Assembly: GCA_934561555.1 (NCBI GenBank)
Contig: CAKTGQ010000021.1
Span: 1 to 39,030 of the forward strand
DNA from: an uncultured Faecalibacterium sp.
GTDB taxonomy: Bacteria; Bacillota; Clostridia; Oscillospirales; Ruminococcaceae
Direction: 5' to 3'
Length of the DNA stretch: 39,030 bases
The stretch's first letter is position 1. Each line of letters starts with the position of its first letter. Below the pieces are notes generated by a model. The model had not been told where the DNA came from and did not search any database. It saw only the letters and a program-made list of their open reading frames with translations. Below, piece after piece: positions 1-7,719 of the stretch. Position numbers and translations under genes: made by a program.

Positions 1-156
1 GACGCGGGCAAGCAGGGCACCGGTCTGGGGCTTTCCATCACCAAGGCCATCTTCCAGCAGCACAGCTTCCGCTTTGGTGTACAAAGCACCATAGGCAAGG
101 GCACCACCTTCTGGTTCGTCATGAGCGATCTGCCCTATGTGGACGACTCCATTTGA
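1..156 (+). CDS. Sensor histidine kinase, C-terminal end (partial)
   Basis: Open from the left edge in frame 1 and ending at TGA 154-156; 51 residues are visible. They carry the G2 box of a GHKL/HATPase_c domain (GTGLGLSI) followed by the usual closing strands (GKGTTFWFVM). This is the ATP-binding end of a membrane or cytoplasmic two-component kinase. The kinase core, sensor domain and any partner response regulator lie outside the window, so its signal cannot be judged. A strong terminator follows within 20 bases, so this is the last gene of its transcript. Confidence 0.85.
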   Translation, partial: DAGKQGTGLGLSITKAIFQQHSFRFGVQSTIGKGTTFWFVMSDLPYVDDSI

Positions 157-170
157 AAACATTTTGGAAC

Positions 171-206
171 AGCCCGGAACGCTTTGAAAACGTTCCGGGT
201 TGTTTT
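171..206 (+). terminator. Intrinsic terminator after the histidine kinase
   Basis: A 9-bp perfect stem (CCCGGAACG / CGTTCCGGG) with an A/U plus G-U extension and a 9-base loop, followed by TTGTTTT. It lies 15 bases after the kinase stop codon. Confidence 0.85.
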
Positions 207-281
207 GTATCCGTGCTTTTAGTCCCATTGCACAAATGCCGCCTGCTGTTTTTGGCAAAACCACAAATTGCCCCATACAGC

Positions 282-311
282 TTGACTTTTTTCCGGCGGG
301 AGAGGTAACAT
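282..311 (+). promoter_or_regulatory. Possible promoter of the secreted protein gene
   Basis: TTGACT, an 18-base spacer, then TAACAT, about 55 bases before the ATG at 367. The -35 is good and the -10 is weak. The preceding terminator means the gene needs its own promoter in this gap. Confidence 0.4.
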
Positions 312-366
312 AAAACCAGCAAATGTTTGGGGAAGCTTTGCAAAAAATTTCAGGAGGTATTTTCGT

Positions 367-1479
367 ATGAAATCATTCCGTTCCACCCCGGTAAAGCGTC
401 TTGCGGCGATGCTGCTGGCATTTGTTATGCTGGCAAGTGTGTGCTCCTTCCCGGTTTTTGCGGCCTCTGAAGCAGAAGATCAGCAGGTTTCTGAGGAGCT
501 TTATGCCATTTGGTTTTTCTATAACGGTGAAGAACGGGAGGCAGCGATCGCTGCGCTCCTCCAAAAGTATCCGAACCGCCCGGACGTCGTCTATGAAGCC
601 GTTTCTCACACGTATTACGATGATCCGAACGAAGAGCTGGCGGCGTATGAGCAGGTGATCCAGCTGGCGAAACGCTCCCGGGACACGTTCTACACCCTAT
701 ACAAAGTAAGCTCTGCAAATGTCCTTCTGCCCTGCTACGAGAAGATAGCCGCTATCTACCTGAAAGAACTCTACCAGCAGGACAATTACATTGCCGCTAT
801 GCGCAGCATGCTGGACGTAGAGGAAAAAGAAGCCCGCCAATGGTTTGATGCCGGTATCAACGCCGCCAGTGCCGTAGAGGATCTGCAGGAGGTGCAAGCC
901 AAGCGTGCGGAGCTTGACGAGATCGAGCGCTGGTACAAGTCCGGCAGTCCCACAAGCTTTACAGCATGGAACGGCCGGGTACAGGTAACGGTAGACGCAG
1001 GCAACCGTACTGCACACGTCCAGATGCAGACTCCCAACGGAAAAGATTCCGACTGGATCGAACAGCCTTCCGGCGAATTCATAGAAAAGATCAATATGGA
1101 ATATTCTTCCGTATCACAGGATATAAGCTGCAACCCTTCTTACGCACAGCCTATTTCCAAGGTGCTTCGCGCCATCGATGAGGTTTACTTTGCAATTCCT
1201 GTTCAGTGGGAGCAGTATGAGCAAGACCCTGATGCCTCCTACATATCTTCTAGCGTAACCTATCATAAAAATGACGGAACCACCCAGACCAAGAGCGTGA
1301 ATAATCCATATGGATATGGTGAATACATCGGTTTGGTGCGGGATTTCTTTGATATGCGGGATCTTTCTCTCCCCGCAGATATCCGGCGCTTTATGAAAAC
1401 CGAATGCAGTGAGGAATGGAACGCCGGCGGTTCTGCTGATTATAAGGTCTATTACAGTGCACATACCATCGCTCTCTGA
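367..1479 (+). CDS. Secreted protein of unknown function
   Basis: 370 residues. Residues 1-33 form a classical Sec signal peptide: basic start (KSFRSTPVKR), hydrophobic core (LAAMLLAFVMLASVCSF) and a likely cleavage after VFA-A. There is no lipobox, LPxTG anchor or later membrane segment, so the mature protein is probably released. The first half is helical and rich in E/A/Y/L, reminiscent of tetratricopeptide-like helices; the second half looks like beta strands. I recognise no family. The start is fixed by an AGGAGG 9 bases upstream. Base composition is lower in GC than the genes to its right. It stands alone between two terminators, as a single-gene transcript. Confidence 0.8.
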   Translation: MKSFRSTPVKRLAAMLLAFVMLASVCSFPVFAASEAEDQQVSEELYAIWFFYNGEEREAAIAALLQKYPNRPDVVYEAVSHTYYDDPNEELAAYEQVIQLAKRSRDTFYTLYKVSSANVLLPCYEKIAAIYLKELYQQDNYIAAMRSMLDVEEKEARQWFDAGINAASAVEDLQEVQAKRAELDEIERWYKSGSPTSFTAWNGRVQVTVDAGNRTAHVQMQTPNGKDSDWIEQPSGEFIEKINMEYSSVSQDISCNPSYAQPISKVLRAIDEVYFAIPVQWEQYEQDPDASYISSSVTYHKNDGTTQTKSVNNPYGYGEYIGLVRDFFDMRDLSLPADIRRFMKTECSEEWNAGGSADYKVYYSAHTIAL

Positions 1480-1522
1480 ACCGGCTGAACCGTTTTTCGT
1501 TCTGGAGCTTTAACTTGCAATA

Positions 1523-1586
1523 AAAACAGGCTGTCCCTTTGTGCCAGAGTTTCCCCACCTCTGGCTGTTTTGGGACAGCCTGTTTT
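1523..1586. terminator. Bidirectional nested-hairpin terminator
   Basis: The outer stem AAACAGGCTGTCCC pairs with GGGACAGCCTGTTT, and an inner stem GCCAGAG/CTCTGGC lies inside the loop. A-rich sequence on the left and T-rich on the right let it work for the secreted protein gene (+) and for the convergent small membrane protein gene (-). Confidence 0.85.
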
Positions 1587-1595
1587 GTTCTGTGT

Positions 1596-1757
1596 TCATG
1601 AATTGGAATCCGCTGTGTGGTAAATGCCAAAGGTGTTGTCCGGGGCGGGCATCTCCACGCGGGAGGCGCGGTCGTTTACCGCCCACATCATAGCGCCCAT
1701 GGCGCCCAGCACCACCAGAATGATGAGCCATTTTACTGCATTGGGTAATTTTTTCAT
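1596..1757 (-). CDS. Small single-pass membrane protein (53 aa)
   Basis: 53 residues beginning MKKLPNAVKW with one strong hydrophobic helix (about residues 10-27, LIILVVLGAMGAMMW) and a short polar tail of 26 residues. Its ATG overlaps the stop codon of the pectin methylesterase as ATGA (1754-1757), and GGAAAGGA lies upstream. Translational coupling therefore supports it as a real gene. No family recognised. It could be a membrane accessory of the esterase operon, but nothing beyond adjacency shows this. Confidence 0.65.
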   Translation of the reverse strand: MKKLPNAVKWLIILVVLGAMGAMMWAVNDRASRVEMPAPDNTFGIYHTADSNS

Positions 1758-2719
1758 CCTGTTATCCTTTCCGTAGTCTCCATGCGGCACTTCTGCCGGG
1801 CAGTGCGCAGCAGCGCAGCGGCTTCGGCAGCCGAAAGTGCCCGCACCCACCCGGGGCGCTCCCCTGCGCCCGCGCCGGTGCTGCCTGCCTCGGCAAAGCC
1901 GGCCAGCGCCGTGTCGGTGCGGTCGTTCCAGCCGGCAAAGCCTTCCGGTGCAATGTGCGCCCCAAGGCGGCAGTCCAGCACCGCCGTTTTGCCGGTAGGC
2001 CGCCACGGTCTGCCCAGATACACACTGCCCGCCGGGCAGTCCGAGACAAAATCGCAGTCCCAAAACACAAAGCCCAGCCCATCTGCCGCACCGGAGGGTG
2101 CGGTGACCCAGCTGTGCGCAAGGCTGTTATCCACCGTGCGCAGGGTGCAGTGCTCAAACAGGGCGTCTGCCCCGCCAAAGATAAAATCAATGTCCCCGGC
2201 AATCTCGCAGGCGTGGTAATACTGCGCACTTGCCCGGCGGGGTGCCAGCCCGCGCGGGCCCAGAAAACCGTCCTTCTCCCGCTCTTTCTCCGGCAGAGGG
2301 GCGCAGAACAGGGTATCCTGATTGCCCAGCAGCCGCACGCGGTCAAACGCCGCCCGGGCGCTGTCCACATAGGCTGCAATGGCCTGCCCCGCCTTTGCGC
2401 CGGGGCCTGCGTCGTTCTCGATGGTTAGATCCTCCACCCGCAGCTTTTCGCCGCTGAAAAAGGCGGTATAGCTGCGGAAGGTGCGGGTGGGACGCCCGTC
2501 CGGGTGCGGCAGCTTGCCGCCGTCGTTCCATACCAGCCGGGTGGCATCCATGCCCGCGCCCGCAAGGGTGATGTCCTTTTTCTCGCACACCAGCTTTTCC
2601 CGGTAAATACCCGGCGCGATGCGAATGACCGCAGGGCAGTCGTAGGGCACCGCCAGCACTGCCTCGGAAATGGTGGTAAACTGTCCGCTGCCGTCGGGTG
2701 CAACATTGATGGTAAGCAT
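1754..2719 (-). CDS. Pectin methylesterase (pectinesterase, CE8 family)
   Basis: 321 residues, a single parallel beta-helix domain. It hydrolyses methyl esters of polygalacturonate, freeing methanol and preparing pectin for lyases. The family motifs are all present in order: GQAIAA (Gln), GNQDTLF (first catalytic Asp), GDIDFIFG (second Asp) and YLGRPWR (Arg and Trp). The start is set by GGAGG ahead of MLTINVAPDGSG; the frame remains open upstream but without a ribosome site. There is no signal peptide, so the enzyme should act in the cytoplasm on imported pectic oligosaccharides. It has its own promoter (2767-2795), a palindrome in its leader, and is coupled to the 53-residue membrane protein downstream. 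Confidence 0.93.
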   Translation of the reverse strand: MLTINVAPDGSGQFTTISEAVLAVPYDCPAVIRIAPGIYREKLVCEKKDITLAGAGMDATRLVWNDGGKLPHPDGRPTRTFRSYTAFFSGEKLRVEDLTIENDAGPGAKAGQAIAAYVDSARAAFDRVRLLGNQDTLFCAPLPEKEREKDGFLGPRGLAPRRASAQYYHACEIAGDIDFIFGGADALFEHCTLRTVDNSLAHSWVTAPSGAADGLGFVFWDCDFVSDCPAGSVYLGRPWRPTGKTAVLDCRLGAHIAPEGFAGWNDRTDTALAGFAEAGSTGAGAGERPGWVRALSAAEAAALLRTARQKCRMETTERITG

Positions 2720-2733
2720 AAGCCGCCTCCTGC

Positions 2734-2750
2734 GCCCGGCACTGCCGGGC
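2734..2750 (-). promoter_or_regulatory. Palindrome in the pectinesterase leader
   Basis: An 8-bp inverted repeat around one central base (GCCCGGCA / TGCCGGGC) between the promoter and the Shine-Dalgarno of the pectinesterase. It could be a repressor operator or an RNA hairpin that shields the ribosome site a few bases downstream. No U-tract follows, so it is not a normal terminator. Confidence 0.5.
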
Positions 2751-2766
2751 TGAAAAATATGCTTCC

Positions 2767-2795
2767 AGTATACCCCTCCTTCCCGCAAATTGCAA
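2767..2795 (-). promoter_or_regulatory. Promoter of the pectinesterase gene
   Basis: Read on the minus strand: TTGCAA, a 17-base spacer, then TATACT, about 48 bases before the ATG. It sits in the 93-base gap after the SpoIIE-like gene. Confidence 0.65.
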
Positions 2796-2812
2796 CGGAA
2801 ACTCTGCCGCCG

Positions 2813-5107
2813 TTATCCACTCTTTTCCAGCCGGAGCACGGCGGCGGTGATATCGTCCGGGCGGCCGGTCTTTTGCGCGCGGATGCGGGCGGTCTGCACC
2901 AGCGTCTCAGCAAGCTTTTCCGGCGCGTCTCCCGCCGCCGCCGAAAGCTCCACCTGCTTTGCCACCCAGCCTGCGCCGTCCACCAGCAAGCCGTCCGATA
3001 CCAGCACCGCGTAGTCCCCGGCGGTCAGGTGCACCACCCGGCTCTGCCCGTTCACCCCGCCCAGCACCCCCATGGGCAGGGTAGCTTCGCCCACAGCCCG
3101 CACCCGCCCGCCGTGCACCAGAAACCCCGGGGCGGCACCGGCCTTGAACAGCCGCGCCGTGCCGGTGTATAAGTCCACGCTGATAAGGTCCAGCGTTGCG
3201 CCGCTCTCGTCCTCGCTTTTCAGCGCCAGCGCCACGTTCACCAGCCGCGCCGCCAGCTCGGCGGTAAAGCCCGCCTTGAGCAGTCGGGCGGTCAGCTCTG
3301 CCGCCAGATTGCCGTCCACCGCCGCCGGGCGTCCGGTGCCCATGCCGTCACATAAGATCATCTGCGCCGCCGTAGGGCTGCAAAATTGCTGCACTGCATC
3401 GCCGGAAACCTCGCCCCGGGCGGCTGCGCTTGCCGCCCCAAACACCGCCCGCAGCGCCGGTCTTTCGCTGAACAGCAGGGTGGTCATGCCCTTGCAGGAA
3501 AGCACCTGCGGCACTTCCAGCGTGCGGCGGCAGATGTGCCCCACCTCCCCCGCCAGCGCTGCCAGCTCCTGCGGGGTGAACCGGGTGCGCGGCAGGGTGA
3601 CGGCGGCATGGGTGCGCCCAAGGTCGTCCAGCGTGACGGCACACTCCTGCGGCGGAGCCCCCAGCCCGGTGAAGAACTCTGCCACCCGGCTGGATTTATA
3701 GGGTTCCGGGTCGCCGGGGCGCCCCAGCTGCTCACTGAGCACCCCAAGCGCCTCGGCTACGGCGCTGTACTGCTCGGTCAGGGCGGTGCGCATGGCTTCG
3801 GAGTGGATGCGCGCCTCCTTGCGGCTGCGGTACAGCGCAAAGCTGCGCCCCGCCGCCGCGCACAGCGCCGCCGGGTGGATGCAGCGGGACAATTGCCCGG
3901 GCAATTGCGCCGCTTCCACGCTGCCATTCTGTTCCAGCAGCGGTCGCAGCGCCTCCATGCCCGCCATGGTGGCAGTGTATTCCTGCTTCCAGCAGGTCTC
4001 CCGCCGCCCGCAGTTGAAACAAAGGGTATCATGTACATTGTCTATGACCCAGCGGAAACCCTCCCGCCGCCGGGGCAAGCCCTCGTAGACCGCGTTCACC
4101 GTCTCCGCCAGTGAGGAAAGGCTCTGCGCCACGGCTTCCAGCCGGGTAGACGCCGCCGCACTGCGGGCGGGCGCGGGGGCGCTTTCCCCGCTCTGTGAGG
4201 TGTCTGCTGCCGGTGCCAGCCACCCGCCGGGCAGCAGACAGACCACCGCCATGCCGCCGCAGGCGCTGAACAGCAGCCCGAAAGCGTTTCCGGGCGGCTG
4301 CACGCAGAGCACCCCGGATACACACCCGCCCGCGTAGGCGGCAAGGGTTTCCACCCGCCGTCCGGGTGCCAGCACCGCCGCCGCTGCCGTAGCGCAGCCA
4401 AGCCCCGCTGCCGCCGGGGCAAGGGCAGGGTCTGCGGCACAGAGGGCTGCGCCCAGCACCGCACTGCCGCTCAGGGCGGCAAGCTTCTGTGCCCGGCAGC
4501 ACAGCGCCAGCTCTGCGGCAGCACACGCCAGCACCCCGGGCGAGAACCACCCCCACCGCACACTGCCCAGCGCCGCCGCCACGGCTGCGCCCACCAGCAG
4601 CGTGCCCATGCCCGGGCGCTCCGGGGCAAATCTGCGCAGCCCGAAGCCGATGCCCGCCGCAAGCAGGGCGTCTGCCGCACTGTACAGCAAAAGGTCTGCC
4701 CCGCCGCTGCTGCCCAGCGCAAAGCACAGCGCCATGCCGGTCAGAGTGCCGCAGCCCGCCAGCGCGGCGGGCACAAACCTTTGCGGCAGCAGCCAGCGTG
4801 CTGCCACGGCTGCGCCCAGTGCACACAGCTGACACAGGCTGCGCAGCGAGAGTGCCCCCAGCCCATGGAGCAGCAACCCCAGCGCCGCTCCTGCCGCGCA
4901 GGGGGCAAAGCAGTCCTCTGCCAGCCCAAGGGTCAGCCCCAGCCCAAAGGGCATCAGCGCCCCGTACAGCACCGCCCAGCCGCCGGCAAAGCCGATGCCC
5001 ACCGCTGCCAGCCGCCGCGCCGCCGGGCGCAGCATCGCCCGTGCCGCCAAGGGCGATGGCTGCAAACACCGCCCGTCCGAAGATAAAACACCCATCCGCT
5101 CTGTCAT
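2813..5107 (-). CDS. spoIIE: SpoIIE-type membrane protein phosphatase
   Basis: 764 residues, near the usual 820-830 of SpoIIE. Residues about 40-310 are a run of roughly ten hydrophobic Ala/Leu/Gly-rich membrane segments. A middle part carries the CxxC..C motif (CFNCGRRETCW). A PP2C-type SpoIIE phosphatase domain ends the protein, with CDGMGTG (near 587), VSDGL (near 703) and RPDDIT (near 752), so the metal-binding aspartates are intact. In endospore formers SpoIIE dephosphorylates SpoIIAA at the septum to release sigma F. No spoIIA or other sporulation gene is in the window. The start follows GGGGGA with ATG 7 bases on; that site lies in a terminator-like hairpin (5115-5132). An RsbU-like role in another pathway is possible. 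Confidence 0.85.
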   Translation of the reverse strand: MTERMGVLSSDGRCLQPSPLAARAMLRPAARRLAAVGIGFAGGWAVLYGALMPFGLGLTLGLAEDCFAPCAAGAALGLLLHGLGALSLRSLCQLCALGAAVAARWLLPQRFVPAALAGCGTLTGMALCFALGSSGGADLLLYSAADALLAAGIGFGLRRFAPERPGMGTLLVGAAVAAALGSVRWGWFSPGVLACAAAELALCCRAQKLAALSGSAVLGAALCAADPALAPAAAGLGCATAAAAVLAPGRRVETLAAYAGGCVSGVLCVQPPGNAFGLLFSACGGMAVVCLLPGGWLAPAADTSQSGESAPAPARSAAASTRLEAVAQSLSSLAETVNAVYEGLPRRREGFRWVIDNVHDTLCFNCGRRETCWKQEYTATMAGMEALRPLLEQNGSVEAAQLPGQLSRCIHPAALCAAAGRSFALYRSRKEARIHSEAMRTALTEQYSAVAEALGVLSEQLGRPGDPEPYKSSRVAEFFTGLGAPPQECAVTLDDLGRTHAAVTLPRTRFTPQELAALAGEVGHICRRTLEVPQVLSCKGMTTLLFSERPALRAVFGAASAAARGEVSGDAVQQFCSPTAAQMILCDGMGTGRPAAVDGNLAAELTARLLKAGFTAELAARLVNVALALKSEDESGATLDLISVDLYTGTARLFKAGAAPGFLVHGGRVRAVGEATLPMGVLGGVNGQSRVVHLTAGDYAVLVSDGLLVDGAGWVAKQVELSAAAGDAPEKLAETLVQTARIRAQKTGRPDDITAAVLRLEKSG

Positions 5108-5114
5108 AAAAATC

Positions 5115-5132
5115 CCCCGCTTTCCGGCGGGG
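5115..5132 (-). promoter_or_regulatory. Hairpin over the spoIIE ribosome binding site
   Basis: On the minus strand a six-pair all-GC stem (CCCCGC / GCGGGG, loop of 6) contains the Shine-Dalgarno G-run and is followed by ATTTTT and then the start codon. It could act as a terminator or attenuator, or as a block on translation initiation. Confidence 0.5.
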
Positions 5133-5232
5133 AGTTTTGTTCTGTTCCCCGCACTGTCTGCATATACTGTAACGCGGGGCATCGGCAGTTTTTGGCGCGG
5201 TGCATAGAACCGCCCCAAACCCGCCCAAAGAC

Positions 5233-5272
5233 GCAAAAAAGCCCTGCGGCCGTCATTTTGCCGCAGGGCTTT
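5233..5272 (-). terminator. Terminator after gltX
   Basis: On the minus strand AAAGCCCTGCGGC pairs with GCCGCAGGGCTTT around a short loop, followed by a T run. It lies about 20 bases after the gltX stop. It separates gltX from the spoIIE-like gene. Confidence 0.85.
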
Positions 5273-5290
5273 GGGGGTATTTTGTAAAAC

Positions 5291-6760
5291 TTAACCGTTC
5301 AACTTGGCAAGGGCATCCTGCACGCGCTGCAGGGTCTTTTCGCGGCCCATCATGCAGGCAAGGTCGGTGCCGCCGCCGGGGGTGCGCTGCTTGCCGGAAA
5401 GGGCAATGCCCAGCGGGTAGAGCAGCCAGCCGTTCTTTTTGCCCAGCTGTTCAGCCTTGGCCTTGCAGGCATCGAACACGGCATCGCGGTCTGCAAAATC
5501 CAGCGCCTCGTCGCTCAGCACCGGCAGCAGGGCTTCCAGTGCTTCCTTGGCAGTTTCCGGGGTGGTCTTCTGCTTTTTGTTGGCGTACAGGCTCACGTCA
5601 TACTCCGGCATGGCGTCAAAGAAATCCAGCTGCTCGGGGATCTCGCCCAGCACCTCGCACCGGGGCTGCAGGTTTGCGCACAGCAGCTTTTTGTCGATGG
5701 CGCTGTGCACGGCGCTGTCGATCCACGGCTCGGCCTTTTTCTGGAACTCCTCGGAGCTCAGGCGGCGGATATACTCCGCATTGATGGCGCGCAGCTTGAG
5801 GGGGTCGAAGATGGCGGGAGACTTGGAGATACCCTCCGGCGACCAGGTCTTGACCAGCTCCGGCAGGGAGAAGATCTCCTGCTCGGCGTACTCGCCGCGG
5901 GGGCTCCAGCCCAGCAGGCAGATATAGTTCAGCACCGCCTCGGTCAGGTAGCCCTTTGCCACCAGATCCTGATAGCTTGCATCGCCGTTGCGCTTGGACA
6001 GCTTGTTCTGCGCGTCCTTCATCACCGGCGGGCAATGGATATAGGTGGGGATGTCCCAGCCAAAGGCCTGATACAGCAGGTTATACTTGGGGGTGGAGGA
6101 CAGGTACTCGCTGCCGCGGATGACGTGGGTGATGCCCATCAGGTGGTCATCCACAACGTTCGCAAAGTTATAGGTGGGCATTCCATCGGTCTTGATGAGG
6201 ATCTGGTCGTCCATCTCGCTGTTGTTCACCTCGATGTGGCCGTACACCACATCGTCAAAGCCGGTCACGCCCTCGCGGGGGATCTTCTGGCGGATAACAT
6301 AGGGTTCCCCTGCGGCAAGGCGCTTTTCCACTTCCTCCTTGGGCAGGTCGCGGCAGCAGCCGTCGTAGTGGGTCATCTCGCCGTTGGCGCGCTGCTCGGC
6401 GTGCAGGGCCTCCAGACGCTCCTCGGTGCAGAAGCAGTAGTAAGCCTTGCCCTCGGCCACCAGCTGCTCGGCATACTGCTTGAACATCCCCATGCGCTCG
6501 CTCTGCACATAGGGGCCCACGGGGCCGCCGATATCCGGGCCCTCGTCCCACAAAAGGCCGGTCTCCCGCAGGGTGTTGTAGATGACATCCACAGCGCCCT
6601 CCACATAGCGGCCCTGATCGGTATCCTCGATGCGCAGGATGAAGGTGCCATCCTCGTGCTTGGCCATCAGGTAGGTGTACAGGGCGGTACGCAGGTTGCC
6701 AACGTGCATATAACCCGTAGGCGAGGGTGCAAAACGGGTGCGGACTTTATTGCTCGGCAT
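5291..6760 (-). CDS. gltX: Glutamate--tRNA ligase
   Basis: 489 residues, full length for bacterial GluRS. It charges tRNA-Glu with glutamate in the cytoplasm; in many Firmicutes the enzyme also misacylates tRNA-Gln for GatCAB. Class I motifs are clear: the HIGH-like element in APSPTGYMHVGN at residues 11-22 and the KMSKS-like KLSKRNGD near residue 245. The anticodon-binding C-terminal region follows. The start is set by AGGAG ahead of MPSNKVRTRFAPS; the frame extends upstream but those codons lie between promoter and ribosome site. It has its own consensus promoter and terminator, so it is monocistronic. Confidence 0.97.
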   Translation of the reverse strand: MPSNKVRTRFAPSPTGYMHVGNLRTALYTYLMAKHEDGTFILRIEDTDQGRYVEGAVDVIYNTLRETGLLWDEGPDIGGPVGPYVQSERMGMFKQYAEQLVAEGKAYYCFCTEERLEALHAEQRANGEMTHYDGCCRDLPKEEVEKRLAAGEPYVIRQKIPREGVTGFDDVVYGHIEVNNSEMDDQILIKTDGMPTYNFANVVDDHLMGITHVIRGSEYLSSTPKYNLLYQAFGWDIPTYIHCPPVMKDAQNKLSKRNGDASYQDLVAKGYLTEAVLNYICLLGWSPRGEYAEQEIFSLPELVKTWSPEGISKSPAIFDPLKLRAINAEYIRRLSSEEFQKKAEPWIDSAVHSAIDKKLLCANLQPRCEVLGEIPEQLDFFDAMPEYDVSLYANKKQKTTPETAKEALEALLPVLSDEALDFADRDAVFDACKAKAEQLGKKNGWLLYPLGIALSGKQRTPGGGTDLACMMGREKTLQRVQDALAKLNG

Positions 6761-6812
6761 AGAAAAACGCTCCTTTATTCTCATGCAAAAAATTTGCGGA
6801 TAGCTATGTTTT

Positions 6813-6841
6813 ATTGTACTTATTCTGCGCAGTTTTGTCAA
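6813..6841 (-). promoter_or_regulatory. Consensus sigma-A promoter of gltX
   Basis: On the minus strand: TTGACA, exactly 17 bases, TACAAT. It lies about 53 bases before the gltX start codon. Confidence 0.88.
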
Positions 6842-6867
6842 TGCGGGATAACATCATGCACCCATGC

Positions 6868-6912
6868 AAAAAGGGGCTGCTGCATCAAATGCTGTGCAGC
6901 AGCCCCTTTTTA
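6868..6912. terminator. Terminator after the DUF6773 gene
   Basis: A 12-bp perfect stem GGGGCTGCTGCA / TGCAGCAGCCCC flanked by A5 on the left and T5 on the right. On the minus strand it ends the DUF6773-Xre transcript. It would also work on the plus strand, but no plus gene precedes it. Confidence 0.88.
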
Positions 6913-6917
6913 TAATA

Positions 6918-7361
6918 TTATTCTCCGTCCTTCGGGTCATCCAGATGCTCGCGCCGTTTGCGTGTCAATGCGGCGCACAGTTGCAGCAATGCAAAGCACA
7001 GGATGCCGGTAAAAACACCGGTAAAAGCGGCACCGACCCAGTATCCACGGGAAAAACCGCTGATCAGCGTAACCGCCACCGCAGCCACCAGAGACAACAC
7101 GGCATTGGCCGGGGCCGTATCCGAAAGGTGGCGATCCCACAGACCATTGCGCAGACACGCGACACCCATATAGATGCAGCCGATCATGAATACGACCCAC
7201 TCTCCGGCAGCCTTGTCCGCAGCCCCGAACACCGTCTGCACGATCCACGCCGCCAGAAGGCTGCCCCACAGCAGCCAGAAGCCATGGCTTTCAATTTTGC
7301 GCAGGGTCTGCTCCTGCATCTCGTCCAACTGGTTTTTCTTGCTATACAGTGAAAATTTCAT
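6918..7361 (-). CDS. DUF6773-type membrane protein
   Basis: 147 residues. A cytoplasmic N-terminus with the DEMQEQTLRKIE signature is followed by about four membrane helices (residues about 27-45, 54-70, 85-103 and 107-130) and a basic/acidic tail. The family is uncharacterised. The sequence begins three bases after the stop of an Xre-type regulator, with GGAGG spanning the regulator's last codons, so the two are translated together. Pairs of a tiny HTH protein and a multi-pass membrane protein are common in Firmicutes and are usually thought to be self-regulated stress or envelope modules. The family name is from memory of the motif. Confidence 0.75.
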   Translation of the reverse strand: MKFSLYSKKNQLDEMQEQTLRKIESHGFWLLWGSLLAAWIVQTVFGAADKAAGEWVVFMIGCIYMGVACLRNGLWDRHLSDTAPANAVLSLVAAVAVTLISGFSRGYWVGAAFTGVFTGILCFALLQLCAALTRKRREHLDDPKDGE

Positions 7362-7364
7362 AGT

Positions 7365-7562
7365 TTATTCCTCCCAGAACAGTTCATCCAGTGTCTTATC
7401 CAGAATTTTACAGATACTGCGGCAAAGGTTGATGGTGGGGTTGTACTCCCCTTTTTCAATGGCGTTGATAGTCTGGCGCGAAACCCCTGCCGCCTCGGCA
7501 AGCGCTCCTTGCGTCATGTCCTTTTCCGCACGGGCGGCCTTTAATTTCAGGTTCTTCGGCAT
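7365..7562 (-). CDS. Small Xre-family DNA-binding regulator
   Basis: 65 residues forming one helix-turn-helix domain: KAARAEKDMTQGALAEAAGV is followed by SRQTINAIEKGEYNPT and the closing helix LCRSICKILDKTLDELFWEE. It matches the compact YozG-like group, which has no sensor domain. The start is at MPKNLKLK, 10 bases after AGGAG. It shares a strong promoter (7613-7641) with the DUF6773 membrane gene directly downstream and probably controls that promoter, but no operator is provable. Confidence 0.88.
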   Translation of the reverse strand: MPKNLKLKAARAEKDMTQGALAEAAGVSRQTINAIEKGEYNPTINLCRSICKILDKTLDELFWEE

Positions 7563-7612
7563 CGATATGCTCCTTTCCTGCCGGGTCGGCATTTGTTTTA
7601 TCCTCCAGACAT

Positions 7613-7641
7613 ATAGTATCATTTACCATTCTAAATGTCAA
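7613..7641 (-). promoter_or_regulatory. Consensus promoter of the Xre-DUF6773 operon
   Basis: On the minus strand: TTGACA, 17 bases, TACTAT, about 50 bases before the regulator's ATG. Confidence 0.85.
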
Positions 7642-7672
7642 GTATATATTACAAAAAGTTTTTATGACCAGA

Positions 7673-7712
7673 CAAAAAGCACCCCAGCTGTTTCCAGCCG
7701 GGGTGCTTTGCA
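7673..7712 (-). terminator. Terminator after the clpE-like gene
   Basis: AAAGCACCCCAGCTG pairs with CAGCCGGGGTGCTTT (one bulge/mismatch), with a T run on the minus-strand exit. It lies just past the stop codon at 7720 and closes the long ruvC-to-clpE block. Confidence 0.85.
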
Positions 7713-7719
7713 GTTATGA

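Noticed and set aside
157..366. Small minus-strand gene opposite the start region (74 codons)
   Set aside because: It runs through the terminator hairpin and the promoter of the secreted protein gene and has no ribosome site or recognisable sequence.
5705..7012. Plus-strand frame opposite gltX (435 codons)
   Set aside because: Runs antisense across gltX, its promoter and a terminator, so it cannot be a gene.
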